Below are positions 16,917-25,417 of a DNA stretch of 54,316 nt, one piece after another. The translations under genes were made by a program, and so were the position numbers. Source of the stretch: Pseudomonas sp. TH10. GTDB lineage: Bacteria; Pseudomonadota; Gammaproteobacteria; Pseudomonadales; Pseudomonadaceae. The stretch is from positions 1 through 54,316 of the forward strand of contig NZ_JAEKEG010000039.1 of the NCBI RefSeq assembly GCF_016651255.1, read 5' to 3'. The notes beneath the pieces are model-generated. The model worked only from the letters and a program-made list of their open reading frames with translations, had not been told where the DNA came from and made no database searches. Positions within the stretch are counted from its first letter, which is position 1, and every line of letters starts with the position of its first letter.

Positions 16917-17540
16917 ATGTACACGCCCCGCGCCTTTGCCATCGACGAGCTGTCCCAACTGCACGAACTGATCCTCGCCACTCGCCTGGCCATTTTGGTG
17001 AGCCACGGCGAAAACGGCCTGCAAGCCAGTCATGTGCCGGTGTTGCTGCACTGCGAACAAGGTTCCCACGGCACGTTGTACGGTCACCTCGCCAAAGCCA
17101 ATTCACAGTGGAAAGACTTGCGCGACGGCGCCGAAGCGATGCTGATCTTTGCCGGCCCCGATGCCTACGTCAGCCCCGGTTTTTACCCGAGCAAAGCCGA
17201 GCACGGCAAAGTCGTGCCGACCTGGAACTACGTCGCCGTGCACGCCTATGGTCACGCCCAAACCTTTAGCGATGGCGGACGCCTGCTCGACATTGTCAGC
17301 ACCCTCACTGATCGCCATGAAGCCGGCCGCGCCCAGCCGTGGTCAGTGGACGACGCTCCCGCCGATTACATCGACGGCATGCTCAAGGCCATCGTCGGTT
17401 TTGCGATTCCCATCGACCGTCTCGAAGGCAAGCGCAAGCTCAGCCAGAACCGCAGCGCTGAAGACATTGCCGGCGTGCGTGAAGGCCTCGCTGCCAGCCC
17501 CGAAGTCAATGATCAAACCCTCGCCCAATTGATGCGCTAA
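16917..17540 (+). CDS. PaiB-type FMN-binding regulator
   Basis: A 207-residue protein of the PaiB family (flavin-reductase-like split barrel; B. subtilis PaiB is a negative regulator). Typical segments are MYTPRAFAIDE at the start, HGTLYGHLAKANSQW, and KVVPTWNYVAVHAYG, the family signature, around residues 98-112. ATG 16917 is preceded by AAGGA. It begins a plus-strand run with two acetyltransferases, spaced 10 and 17 bp, and is divergent from the MocR regulator that may control the run. Confidence 0.87.
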   Translation: MYTPRAFAIDELSQLHELILATRLAILVSHGENGLQASHVPVLLHCEQGSHGTLYGHLAKANSQWKDLRDGAEAMLIFAGPDAYVSPGFYPSKAEHGKVVPTWNYVAVHAYGHAQTFSDGGRLLDIVSTLTDRHEAGRAQPWSVDDAPADYIDGMLKAIVGFAIPIDRLEGKRKLSQNRSAEDIAGVREGLAASPEVNDQTLAQLMR

Positions 17541-17550
17541 GGAAATCACC

Positions 17551-17997
17551 ATGAGTCAGATCGACATTCGCCAGGTCAGTGCTGATGACCACGCCGCGTG
17601 GCTGCCGCTGTGGCAGGCTTACCTGCGTTTCTACAACACCGAACTGCCGGACGCTGTCACGCAAAGCACCTGGCAGCGCTTCCTCGATCCGAACGAACCG
17701 ACTCACGCCGCCCTCGCCTGGGCTGACGGCAAAGCCGTGGGCATGGTGCATTACATCTACCATCGCTCGAACTGGAGTATCGAAAACTCCTGCTACCTGC
17801 AGGATCTGCTGGTGATGCCCGAAACCCGCGGTACCGGCGTCGGTCGCCTGCTGATCGAGCACGTCTACGCCACTGCCAAGGCTGACGGCTGCTGCAAAGT
17901 GCACTGGCTGACCCACGAAACCAACGCCACCGCGATCCAGCTCTACGAGCGTATCGCCGAACGCCCGGGTTTCATCCAGTTTCGTAAAGCCATTTAA
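17551..17997 (+). CDS. GNAT family N-acetyltransferase
   Basis: A 148-residue single GNAT domain. Motif A, the acetyl-CoA pyrophosphate loop, reads VMPETRGTGVGRLLIE (about residues 89-104), and the segment NATAIQLYERIAE is the usual beta-alpha end. AAGGA precedes ATG 17551. It follows paiB by 10 bp; B. subtilis also links a PaiB regulator to a GNAT enzyme (PaiA, spermidine acetylation), so an amine substrate is possible, by inference only. Confidence 0.87.
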   Translation: MSQIDIRQVSADDHAAWLPLWQAYLRFYNTELPDAVTQSTWQRFLDPNEPTHAALAWADGKAVGMVHYIYHRSNWSIENSCYLQDLLVMPETRGTGVGRLLIEHVYATAKADGCCKVHWLTHETNATAIQLYERIAERPGFIQFRKAI

Positions 17998-18014
17998 GGT
18001 TCAAGGAGAACAGC

Positions 18015-18686
18015 ATGGCGACTTCACTCGCGGACTGGAAAGGCGTCCCGGCCCCCTCGGTTCAAACCATCGAAGGCCGCTTCATTCGCCTGGAAAAACT
18101 CGACCCGGCGCGCCACGGCGATCAGCTGTTCAACGCCCTCGAAGGCCCCGGTGCCGACCCGAAACTGTGGAACTATCTGCCTTATGGGCCTTTCCCCGAG
18201 CGCAGCGTTTTCAATGACTGGCTGAACAACCACGCGGCTCAAAGCGATCCGTATTTTTTCAGCGTGATCGACCGCGCCACCGGGCAAGTGCAAGGCATCC
18301 TCAGCCTGATGTCGATCGTCCCGGCCCAGGGCCGCATCGAGATCGGCCACGTGACCTTCGGCGCACCGATGCAACGTTCGCCGAAAAGCACCGAGGCGGT
18401 TTACCTGTTGGCCAGGCACGCTTTCGAGCTGGGTTACCGTCGATTGGAGTGGAAGTGCAACAACGGCAACGCTCGCTCCAAATACGCCGCCGAGCGCCTG
18501 GGCTTCAGCTTCGAAGGTGTGTTCCGCCAGCACATGGTGGTCAAGGGCGAAAACCGTGACACCGCGTGGTACTCGATTCTGGATGGCGAGTGGCCGGCCA
18601 TCGGCGCGGGCTTCGAACGGTGGCTTTCGGATGAAAACCAGACGACTTCGGGTCAGTTGAAGACGCTGGCGCAGTGCCGGGCTTAG
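18015..18686 (+). CDS. GNAT family N-acetyltransferase (RimJ/RimL-like)
   Basis: A 223-residue acetyltransferase of the RimJ/RimL type (Acetyltransf_3). It has the RFIRLEKLDPARHGDQLF start, IEIGHVTFGAPMQRS, and the GYRRLEWKCNNGNARSKYAA segment where RimL-type enzymes carry Asn and the pantetheine site. AGGAGA precedes ATG 18015. It is the third gene of the paiB run. Substrate unknown: protein N-termini or small amines. Confidence 0.87.
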   Translation: MATSLADWKGVPAPSVQTIEGRFIRLEKLDPARHGDQLFNALEGPGADPKLWNYLPYGPFPERSVFNDWLNNHAAQSDPYFFSVIDRATGQVQGILSLMSIVPAQGRIEIGHVTFGAPMQRSPKSTEAVYLLARHAFELGYRRLEWKCNNGNARSKYAAERLGFSFEGVFRQHMVVKGENRDTAWYSILDGEWPAIGAGFERWLSDENQTTSGQLKTLAQCRA

Positions 18687-18771
18687 GGACTGATCGGCTT
18701 ACCGGCGGTGGCGCGTGAGCCATCGCAATCGCCGGCAAGCCGGCTCCTACGGATTGGCGGCGCGGCGTAGT

Positions 18772-19053
18772 TCAACGCTCACTATCGCGCCGCAGCCGCA
18801 CCACCCCCATTTTCATTCCAAAAGGTCTGAACACTGCATTCAGGGATTTCAACGTCTGATTCCCCTCACCATGCTCGATATGTACCAGCGTGCGCACCGA
18901 AATCTTGCACATTTTCGCAAACTGCGTCTGGTGCAGGCCCGTGACCTCCACGCGTAAACGGCGAACCGCCTCGCCGATTTCAAGAGTGCCTTGGGCAAGT
19001 GCCTCCCGGATGCTCTCAATGAGCTTTGTGCGCTCTGCAACCGTCATGCTCAT
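18772..19053 (-). CDS. hipB: HipB-like XRE antitoxin/repressor
   Basis: A 93-residue XRE-type helix-turn-helix protein (about residues 40-90; TQFAKMCKISVRTLVHIEHG is the HTH) with a helical N-terminus and a basic tail. It follows hipA; its ATG at 19053 overlaps the hipA stop in an ATGA, which implies translational coupling and favours this start over 19065. By family it should neutralise HipA and repress the operon. The order is reversed relative to E. coli hipBA. Confidence 0.8.
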   Translation of the reverse strand: MSMTVAERTKLIESIREALAQGTLEIGEAVRRLRVEVTGLHQTQFAKMCKISVRTLVHIEHGEGNQTLKSLNAVFRPFGMKMGVVRLRRDSER

Positions 19054-20402
19054 TTCAAGTCCCACTCTATCAAACGGTGCTCCAGGCTTTTCAAGGCAAT
19101 TCGCGGGTGATTCATCGTCGCGTCAGGCAAACCACTGGCACTTAGAATGTCGGGAAGTGCAGCCAGGCGTCGGGCATCCGCACGCAGGCGCTCGTAGATT
19201 TGCGATGCATCGCCGAGTGTGGCCAATGGGTCATTCGGATCGGCCAGTTCAGCCACGGCGCTACACACGCCACGCCAATCCACGTCACCCGCCCGTTCCA
19301 GTTCTTTTGGCCACTTGGTAGTACGTGTAACACCTTCATCGTCCATCACCATCGGTGCCAGATCGTAAATCGGTGCCAGTCGAAACGAATCAGTGCCACG
19401 GATAATCGCGGTGTTGCGACCATGGTTGTCTGAGTTACCGAGAATCTTATTGATCAAGTCGCGTCTCAGATAATCAGCGACCAAATCAGGGATTTCATCA
19501 ACTTGTCCCGCGCCACGCCAAAGCTTCGCGAGCAGTCGAATCACTTCGATGTGATCCATGGCACTACCGGGTGTAGTGATATTTGCCAACGAATAGACCG
19601 ATTCAACGGCAAGGCGCTCGATTCTCTGATCGGTCACTCGGCGATCAAAACGCTTCATCCACAGACTCGGCTTGGTGGCCTCTTCCAAAGCCAGGCTCTG
19701 CGCCTCAATTGTTTCTATCCCCAGATCCTGCAGCGCCTTGTAGTAGTGATACTCACTCCTGAGGATATCCTGGTCTGTTTTCGAGCCCTTATTGCGGGCG
19801 AACTTCACGAACCAGTGCTGGGTAACCTCGGCATCCTCAAGCACAGCATCGGGGTATAGAAGACCACTTTTATTTTGAGCCAGCAAAAGCTTTGGAGCCT
19901 CGCCTCCCGCCCCCGTCGCTCCACCAATCGCGGCACCTTGCTCATAGGCATATTCAAGAAACCGGTTATCACGGGCGATCACGTCCTGACGCTCGAAACC
20001 CATTGCCTCGCGCGGGTCTACTGCTTCAGCAGATTCTTTTATCCGCATATTGCCGATCGGTGCCGGCGTGCTTCGAGCAAGTAGATAAAGGGCAGCGTCG
20101 ATATTTGCAGGCTTGTCTCGGCCGATGCGAGCCATTAGAAATCTTTTCGCCGCTCCTGCAGGTGCAATGTCATACACGAACGCCGGGGCATTGGAGCGCC
20201 ATCCATCCCAATCCAGTGGAAGCCTGGCACTCACAGCTTTCGCGAAAGGTGTTCCGATGGATTCATAGTTGTCGGCCAGATAACTCTGTTCGTAACCGAA
20301 GCTGCAGCGGCTCTCAAAGCCTTTTTCAGGGCTGTCAAAGCTCAAGACCATGGCGTCGCGCCAGGTAGCGTCGATGTAGACCTGTAAGGTGAGGTTATAC
20401 AT
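19050..20402 (-). CDS. hipA: HipA-family serine/threonine kinase toxin
   Basis: A 450-residue HipA kinase. Visible features are GEAPKLLL (about 167-174; the ATP-loop position), SDNHGRN (about 324-330; catalytic loop with Asp and Asn) and PIYDLAPM (about 345-351; metal-binding Asp). E. coli HipA phosphorylates GltX and induces growth arrest. The ATG at 20402 has AGGTGA 7 nt upstream, better than the start at 20429. It is first in a two-gene operon with hipB, behind four operator-like palindromes. All visible kinase residues are intact. Confidence 0.88.
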   Translation of the reverse strand: MYNLTLQVYIDATWRDAMVLSFDSPEKGFESRCSFGYEQSYLADNYESIGTPFAKAVSARLPLDWDGWRSNAPAFVYDIAPAGAAKRFLMARIGRDKPANIDAALYLLARSTPAPIGNMRIKESAEAVDPREAMGFERQDVIARDNRFLEYAYEQGAAIGGATGAGGEAPKLLLAQNKSGLLYPDAVLEDAEVTQHWFVKFARNKGSKTDQDILRSEYHYYKALQDLGIETIEAQSLALEEATKPSLWMKRFDRRVTDQRIERLAVESVYSLANITTPGSAMDHIEVIRLLAKLWRGAGQVDEIPDLVADYLRRDLINKILGNSDNHGRNTAIIRGTDSFRLAPIYDLAPMVMDDEGVTRTTKWPKELERAGDVDWRGVCSAVAELADPNDPLATLGDASQIYERLRADARRLAALPDILSASGLPDATMNHPRIALKSLEHRLIEWDLK

Positions 20403-20414
20403 GCCATCTTCACC

Positions 20415-20553
20415 TGCATTTAAATGCATATTTTGACGTTAATTGCGAAGCAAACACGCAATATAGTGCATTCAGACCTGTGAAGCACCCTTGAGAACTG
20501 CAGTATAATGCAGATAAAAGTTGAACTTTCAATAAAAAACGCAAAATAATGCA
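20415..20553 (-). promoter_or_regulatory. Four phased operator-like palindromes upstream of hipA
   Basis: Four 14-bp sites of form yGCA-N6-TGCA lie at 20415-20428 (TGCATTTAAATGCA), 20457-20470 (CGCAATATAGTGCA), 20499-20512 (TGCAGTATAATGCA) and 20540-20553 (CGCAAAATAATGCA). Start-to-start spacings are 42, 42 and 41 bp, four DNA turns. Read on the minus strand, the third overlaps a TATACT -10-like hexamer. Another perfect dyad, AAAGTTGAACTTT, is at 20517-20529. The likely ligand is HipB. Confidence 0.65.
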
Positions 20554-20591
20554 GATGCGAGACGCTTGTCGGCAACCGCCCAAACGACAGC

Positions 20592-20618
20592 AAAAAAAAG
20601 GGGAGCACATGCCCCCCC
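20592..20618 (-). terminator. Intrinsic terminator of the pyruvate carboxylase operon
   Basis: On the minus strand a GGGG/CCCC stem, with GCATGTGC inside, is followed by eight T residues. It starts about 33 bp after the oadA stop and separates the operon from the hipA operator region. Confidence 0.8.
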
Positions 20619-20650
20619 GAGGTTTAAAGCGTTGGATCGCGGCCGTTATC

Positions 20651-22459
20651 TCAGCCTTCGATTTCGATCAGAATTTCGCCCGGATTGACCCGATCACCCT
20701 TGGCCACATGAATCGCGGTGACCTTGCCGGCAATGGCTGCCTGGACTTCGGTTTCCATCTTCATCGCTTCGGTGATCAGTACAGCCTGGCCAGCCTTCAC
20801 GGTGTCGCCCTCCTTGACCAGCACATCAACGATGTTGCCCGGCATGGTGGTGCTGACATGGCCGGGAGCCGACGCTTGTTTGCGCTTGCTGCTGCCACCG
20901 CCGACGAATTCGTTGAGCGGTTCGAACACCACTTCTTCCGGCATGCCGTCGATGGACAGGTAGAAGTGACGCTTGCCTTCAGCCTTCACACCGACACCGG
21001 TGATGTCGACGCGATAGGTCTCGCCGTGGACGTCGATGACGAACTCGGTCGGTACGCCTTCGCCGCCTGCTTTTGTCACACCACCCGCTTCAGGAATCGG
21101 CAACAGCACTTCCGGCGTGAGGGTGCCGGCGGCACGCTCCTCAAGGAACTTGCGGCCGATGTCCGGGAACATGGCGAAGGTCAGCACGTCTTCTTCCGAC
21201 TTGGCCAGTGCGCCGATGTCGGCACGCAGCTTGGTCATTTCCGGCTTGAGCAGGTCGGCCGGACGCACGTCGATGACTTCTTCGCTGCCGATGGCCTGAC
21301 GACGCAGTTTTTCGTTAACCACGCCCGGCGCCTTGCCATAGCCGCCCTGCAAGTAAAGCTTCACTTCGTTGGTGATGGTCTTGTAGCGCTCGCCGGCCAG
21401 CACGTTGAAGAACGCCTGAGTGCCGACGATCTGCGAAGTCGGCGTCACCAGCGGCGGGAAGCCGAGGTCCTCGCGAACACGCGGGATCTCGGCCAGCACT
21501 TCGGCCATGCGGTTGAGGGCGCCCTGCTCTTTCAACTGGTTGGCGAGGTTGGAGATCATCCCGCCCGGCACCTGGTTGACTTGCACACGGGTGTCGACGG
21601 CGGTGAACTCGCTTTCGAACTGGTGGTACTTCTTGCGCACGGCGTAGAAGTACAGGCCGATCTCTTGCAGCAGTTCCAGATTCAAACCGGTATCGAACTC
21701 GGTGCCCTTGAGTGCAGCAACCATCGACTCGGTGCCAGGGTGGCTGGTGCCCGAGGCGAAACTGGAGATCGCCGTGTCGATGTGGTCGGCGCCGTTTTCG
21801 ATGGCCTTGAGCTGGCACATTGTCGCCAGACCGGCGGTGTCGTGCGAGTGGATGAACACCGGCAGCGACTGCTCGGTTTTCAGTGCGCGAACCAGTTCGC
21901 CAGTGGCGTAAGGGGTCAGCAGACCGGCCATGTCCTTGATCGCCACCGAGTCGCAACCCATGGCTTCCATTTGCTTGGCTTGCGCAACAAAAGCGTCAAT
22001 GGTGTGCACTGGGCTGGTGGTGTAGGCGATGGTGCCTTGAGCATGTTTGCCGGCGGCTTTCACCGCTTCGATGGCCACGCGCAGGTTACGTACGTCGTTC
22101 ATCGCGTCGAAGATGCGGAACACGTCGATGCCGTTGACTGCAGCCTTGGCGACGAAGGCTTTGACCACGTCGTCGCTGTAGTGGCGGTAGCCCAGCAGGT
22201 TCTGGCCGCGCAGAAGCATTTGCAGACGTGTGTTAGGCAACGCCGCGCGCAGTTGGCGCAGACGCTCCCACGGGTCTTCTTTCAGAAAGCGTACGCAGGC
22301 GTCGAAGGTCGCGCCGCCCCAGCACTCCAGCGACCAGTAGCCGACCTTGTCGAGCTTGTCGCAGATCGGCAGCATGTCTTCAGTGCGCATGCGGGTCGCG
22401 AGCAGCGATTGGTGGGCGTCGCGCAGGATCGTGTCGGTGACGTGGATTTTCTTGCTCAT
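20651..22459 (-). CDS. oadA: Pyruvate carboxylase subunit B (OadA-like, biotinylated)
   Basis: A 602-residue carboxyltransferase/biotin-carrier subunit. HMGL-like domain (about residues 5-270; TLRDAHQSLLATRMRTEDML), conserved carboxylase domain (about 290-490) and a C-terminal biotinyl domain with EAMKMET, biotin Lys near 567. With the A subunit it carboxylates pyruvate to oxaloacetate. ATG 22459 has AGGA upstream; the pycA stop is 11 bp away. In pseudomonads this two-subunit enzyme is anaplerotic, not a sodium pump; no membrane subunits are encoded here. Confidence 0.92.
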   Translation of the reverse strand: MSKKIHVTDTILRDAHQSLLATRMRTEDMLPICDKLDKVGYWSLECWGGATFDACVRFLKEDPWERLRQLRAALPNTRLQMLLRGQNLLGYRHYSDDVVKAFVAKAAVNGIDVFRIFDAMNDVRNLRVAIEAVKAAGKHAQGTIAYTTSPVHTIDAFVAQAKQMEAMGCDSVAIKDMAGLLTPYATGELVRALKTEQSLPVFIHSHDTAGLATMCQLKAIENGADHIDTAISSFASGTSHPGTESMVAALKGTEFDTGLNLELLQEIGLYFYAVRKKYHQFESEFTAVDTRVQVNQVPGGMISNLANQLKEQGALNRMAEVLAEIPRVREDLGFPPLVTPTSQIVGTQAFFNVLAGERYKTITNEVKLYLQGGYGKAPGVVNEKLRRQAIGSEEVIDVRPADLLKPEMTKLRADIGALAKSEEDVLTFAMFPDIGRKFLEERAAGTLTPEVLLPIPEAGGVTKAGGEGVPTEFVIDVHGETYRVDITGVGVKAEGKRHFYLSIDGMPEEVVFEPLNEFVGGGSSKRKQASAPGHVSTTMPGNIVDVLVKEGDTVKAGQAVLITEAMKMETEVQAAIAGKVTAIHVAKGDRVNPGEILIEIEG

Positions 22460-22470
22460 TGTTATATTCC

Positions 22471-23886
22471 TCATAGGCCTGCGTGGGCGGCGATGGCGGC
22501 GGCGATGGCCAGGGCCAGCTCTTCGGGTTTGCGCTTGATCGAGTAGTTGGTCAGCTCAGGGTGGCTTTCCACGAAACTAGTGTTGAACTGGCCGCTGCGG
22601 AATTCCGGGTTGCGCAGGATTTCCTGGTAGTACGCGGCGGTGGTCTTGACCCCTTGCAGACGCATGTCGTCGAGGGCACGCAAGCCACGGTCCATGGCTT
22701 CTTCCCAGGTCAACGCCCACACCACCAGTTTCAGGCACATGGAGTCGTAGAACGGCGGGATGGTGTAGCCGGTGTAGATCGCCGTGTCGGTGCGCACACC
22801 GGGGCCGCCGGGGGCGTAGTAACGGGTGATCTTGCCGAAGCTTGGGAGGAAGTTGTTCTTCGGGTCTTCGGCGTTGATGCGGAACTGCAACGCGAAGCCA
22901 CGGTGCTGGATGTCTTCCTGCTTGACCGACAGCGGCAGGCCCGACGCGATGCGGATCTGTTCACGCACGATGTCGATGCCGGTGATTTCTTCGGTGATGG
23001 TGTGTTCCACCTGCACCCGGGTGTTCATCTCCATGAAGTACACCTCGCCCTCGGCGAGCAGGAACTCCACGGTGCCGGCGTTCTCGTAACCCACCGCCTT
23101 GGCCGCGCGCACCGACAGGTCGCCGATGTAGGCGCGCTGTTCCGGGGTCAGCTGGGGGCTTGGGGCGATTTCGATGAGCTTCTGGTTACGGCGCTGGATC
23201 GAGCAATCGCGCTCGAACAAATGCACGACGTTGCCGAAGCTGTCACCGAGGATCTGCGCCTCGATGTGCTTGGGATTGACGATGCATTTTTCCAGGAACA
23301 CTTCCGCCGAACCGAAAGCCTTGGTGGCTTCGGAAATCACCCGGGGGAAATTCTGTTCGAGCTCTTCGCGGCTGTTGCAGCGACGGATACCGCGACCACC
23401 ACCACCGGAGGTGGCTTTGAGCATTACCGGGTAACCGATACGGTCACCTTCGGCCAACGCTTCGGTGATGTCCGCGACGTTGCCTTCGGTGCCCGGCGTG
23501 ACCGGTACGCCGGCCTTGATCATGCTGCGGCGCGCCTCGGTCTTGTCGCCCATGCGGCGAATGACTTCTGCCGAAGGGCCGATGAATTTGATCCCGCGTT
23601 CGGCGCAGATATCTGCCAGCTCAGCGTTTTCCGAGAGGAAACCGTAGCCGGGGTGCAGCGCATCGCAGCCGGTTTCAACCGCCAGGTTCACCAGCTTGCG
23701 CGCATTCAGGTAGCCGGCCAGAGGTTCGGCACCAATGCTGTGGGCCTCATCCGCACGCTTCACATGCAAGGCATGGCGATCAGCGTCGGAAAAAATCGCA
23801 ACCGAGCGAATGCCCATTTCGGCGCAGGCTCGCACGATTCGTACGGCAATCTCACCACGGTTGGCGATCAGGATCTTTTTTATCAC
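22471..23886 (-). CDS. pycA: Pyruvate carboxylase subunit A (biotin carboxylase)
   Basis: A 471-residue ATP-grasp biotin carboxylase subunit that carboxylates biotin on the partner subunit. It has KKILIANRGEIAVRIVRAC, the glycine-rich ATP loop KATSGGGGRGI, EKCIVNPKHIEAQ and the active-site EMNTRVQVEHT. GTG at 23886 is the likely start because family proteins begin at IKKILIANRG; the frame is open to 23916. It is first in the operon and divergent from pycR. Confidence 0.92.
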   Translation of the reverse strand: MIKKILIANRGEIAVRIVRACAEMGIRSVAIFSDADRHALHVKRADEAHSIGAEPLAGYLNARKLVNLAVETGCDALHPGYGFLSENAELADICAERGIKFIGPSAEVIRRMGDKTEARRSMIKAGVPVTPGTEGNVADITEALAEGDRIGYPVMLKATSGGGGRGIRRCNSREELEQNFPRVISEATKAFGSAEVFLEKCIVNPKHIEAQILGDSFGNVVHLFERDCSIQRRNQKLIEIAPSPQLTPEQRAYIGDLSVRAAKAVGYENAGTVEFLLAEGEVYFMEMNTRVQVEHTITEEITGIDIVREQIRIASGLPLSVKQEDIQHRGFALQFRINAEDPKNNFLPSFGKITRYYAPGGPGVRTDTAIYTGYTIPPFYDSMCLKLVVWALTWEEAMDRGLRALDDMRLQGVKTTAAYYQEILRNPEFRSGQFNTSFVESHPELTNYSIKRKPEELALAIAAAIAAHAGL

Positions 23887-24023
23887 TTGGAGGTTCCCTT
23901 GAGCCGGTGGCACCACGACCTGCTAGACCCAGGTCGACGCGTGACCAAATGTTTCAATTTAGTCGCGACCCCACACTAGCGCTCATGAGGGATTAACAAA
24001 AATGAATAAAAATTGGGTCAGGC

Positions 24024-24039
24024 ATAAGTAAAGACTTAT
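24024..24039. promoter_or_regulatory. Dyad between pycA and pycR
   Basis: ATAAGT-AAAG-ACTTAT is a perfect 6-4-6 inverted repeat in an AT-rich gap between the divergent pycA and pycR genes. It is a plausible PycR operator, although it is not an exact T-N11-A box. Confidence 0.5.
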
Positions 24040-24076
24040 AGTCAGATTACCGGCCATGGTTCAGAGCGAAGAAAAA

Positions 24077-25039
24077 ATGCGTAAGTCCTTGATGCGTATG
24101 ACATTACGTCAGTTGCAGATTTTCAACGAAGTGTGTGATTTGCGCTCTTATAGCCGTGCCGCAGATGAAATGTCTCTGACGCAACCGGCGGTCAGCCTGC
24201 AGATTCGCCAGCTGGAAGAGCTGATCGGGCAGCCATTATTCGATTACGTCGGCAAAAAACTCTACATGACCGAAGCCGCGGAAGCCCTTCAGCGTGCCAG
24301 CCGAGACATTTTCGGGCGTCTGGAAAACCTCGATATGCAGCTGTCGGATATGCAGGGTTCGCTGCAGGGCCAACTGAAGCTCGCAGTGGAATCCAGCGCC
24401 AAGTACTTCGTCCCGCATCTGTTTGCGGCGTTCAAGCGCCAGCATCCGGAAGTGAATCTGCAACTGACCGTGGTCAATCGTGGCCAAGTGATCCGACGAC
24501 TATCGGACAACCGCGATGATCTGGTGATCATGTCGATGGTGCCGCAGGACATGGGCCTGGAATTCCTGCCGTTTCTGAACAATCCGATTGTCGCCGTGGC
24601 GCGACCGGATCATCCGCTGGCGCACATGGGCCCGCTGCGCTTGCAGGATCTTGAGCCGTACACGCTGCTGATCCGCGAGCCCGGCTCGGGCACGCGACTG
24701 GCCTGCGAAGAGTATTTCAAAGAGAAGCGCGTGCACTTCACCCAGACCCAGGAAGTGGCCTCGGCCGAAGCTCAGCGTGAATGCGTGGTGGCAGGTCTGG
24801 GCCTGGCGCTGTTGACGCGCCATGCCCTGAACCTGGAGCTGGCGACCGGCGGCCTCGTCGAGTTGCCGGTCGAGGAACTGCCGCTGCTGCGCAGCTGGTG
24901 CCTGGTGCAAGCCAAGGCGAAACGGCTGTCACCGGTGGCGCACGCCTTCCTGGCGTTTATCCGCAGCGAGCGGGTACAGATCAGCGCCCTGGTTGAGCGC
25001 TTCGACGGGAAGCTGCGGGCGCTGCCTGCCAGTGATTGA
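24077..25039 (+). CDS. pycR: LysR-family regulator PycR
   Basis: A 320-residue LysR regulator of the CysB-like subgroup. The winged helix is at about residues 5-65 (YSRAADEMSLTQPAVSLQIR) and an effector-binding domain follows. ATG 24077 has GAAG upstream; the frame is open to 24056. In P. aeruginosa the gene at the same position, divergent from pycA, is pycR, a regulator of pyruvate carboxylase linked to lung persistence and virulence. Function here is by synteny and family. Confidence 0.87.
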   Translation: MRKSLMRMTLRQLQIFNEVCDLRSYSRAADEMSLTQPAVSLQIRQLEELIGQPLFDYVGKKLYMTEAAEALQRASRDIFGRLENLDMQLSDMQGSLQGQLKLAVESSAKYFVPHLFAAFKRQHPEVNLQLTVVNRGQVIRRLSDNRDDLVIMSMVPQDMGLEFLPFLNNPIVAVARPDHPLAHMGPLRLQDLEPYTLLIREPGSGTRLACEEYFKEKRVHFTQTQEVASAEAQRECVVAGLGLALLTRHALNLELATGGLVELPVEELPLLRSWCLVQAKAKRLSPVAHAFLAFIRSERVQISALVERFDGKLRALPASD

Positions 25040-25184
25040 TCTCGGGAAAGTCGCCTATTTCGGCTTGAAGCTGGCGAAGTTCGAAGCGATCTTCGATGGC
25101 GCGGCGAAATTCCATGCGGCGCTGGTCTTCCTGCTGACGACGGGTTTTCGCTGCGCTGTTGCGTTCTTCGTAGGGCTGAGCCAT
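24981..25184 (-). CDS. Small PA3496-family-like protein
   Basis: A 67-residue, highly charged protein (KTRRQQEDQRRMEFRRAIED near the N-terminus, RQLQAEIGDFPEI in the middle) resembling the short PA3496 family of putative envelope-integrity proteins. The start is well supported: GGGAGA lies 6-7 nt before ATG 25184. The last 19 residues overlap pycR on the opposite strand by 59 bp and look less family-like, so the true end may differ or a base may be wrong near 25040. Function unknown. Confidence 0.6.
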   Translation of the reverse strand: MAQPYEERNSAAKTRRQQEDQRRMEFRRAIEDRFELRQLQAEIGDFPEINHWQAAPAASRRSAQPGR

Positions 25185-25304
25185 TTCGAGTCTCCCAAGG
25201 CGATGACAGGAGTTTCACGATAGGCGCGGGGGATGACGGTTTGGCTTCTTGCGGATGACAGTGCGATGAATCTTGTGCAGGGTTTTGGTTTAGTTGAGGA
25301 CGCC

Positions 25305-25396
25305 TTCGCGAGCAGGCTCGCTCCCACATTTGATCTCGGTATGACACAGAATTTGTATCAGAGGAGATCTCCTGTGGGAGCGAGCCTGCTCGCGAT
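25305..25396. repeat. REP element pair (inverted)
   Basis: TTCGCGAGCAGGCTCGCTCC and its inverted copy GGAGCGAGCCTGCTCGCGAT flank a 44-nt AT-rich spacer. It lies between the small gene and the rccR stop. Confidence 0.9.
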
Positions 25397-25417
25397 TAAG
25401 GTCGGAACGATCTTGCT

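Noticed and set aside
20549..22546. 665-codon plus-strand frame
   Set aside because: Antisense to the pyruvate carboxylase B subunit, which has full domain support.
22483..23979. 498-codon plus-strand frame
   Set aside because: Antisense to pycA; composition is that of a shadow frame.
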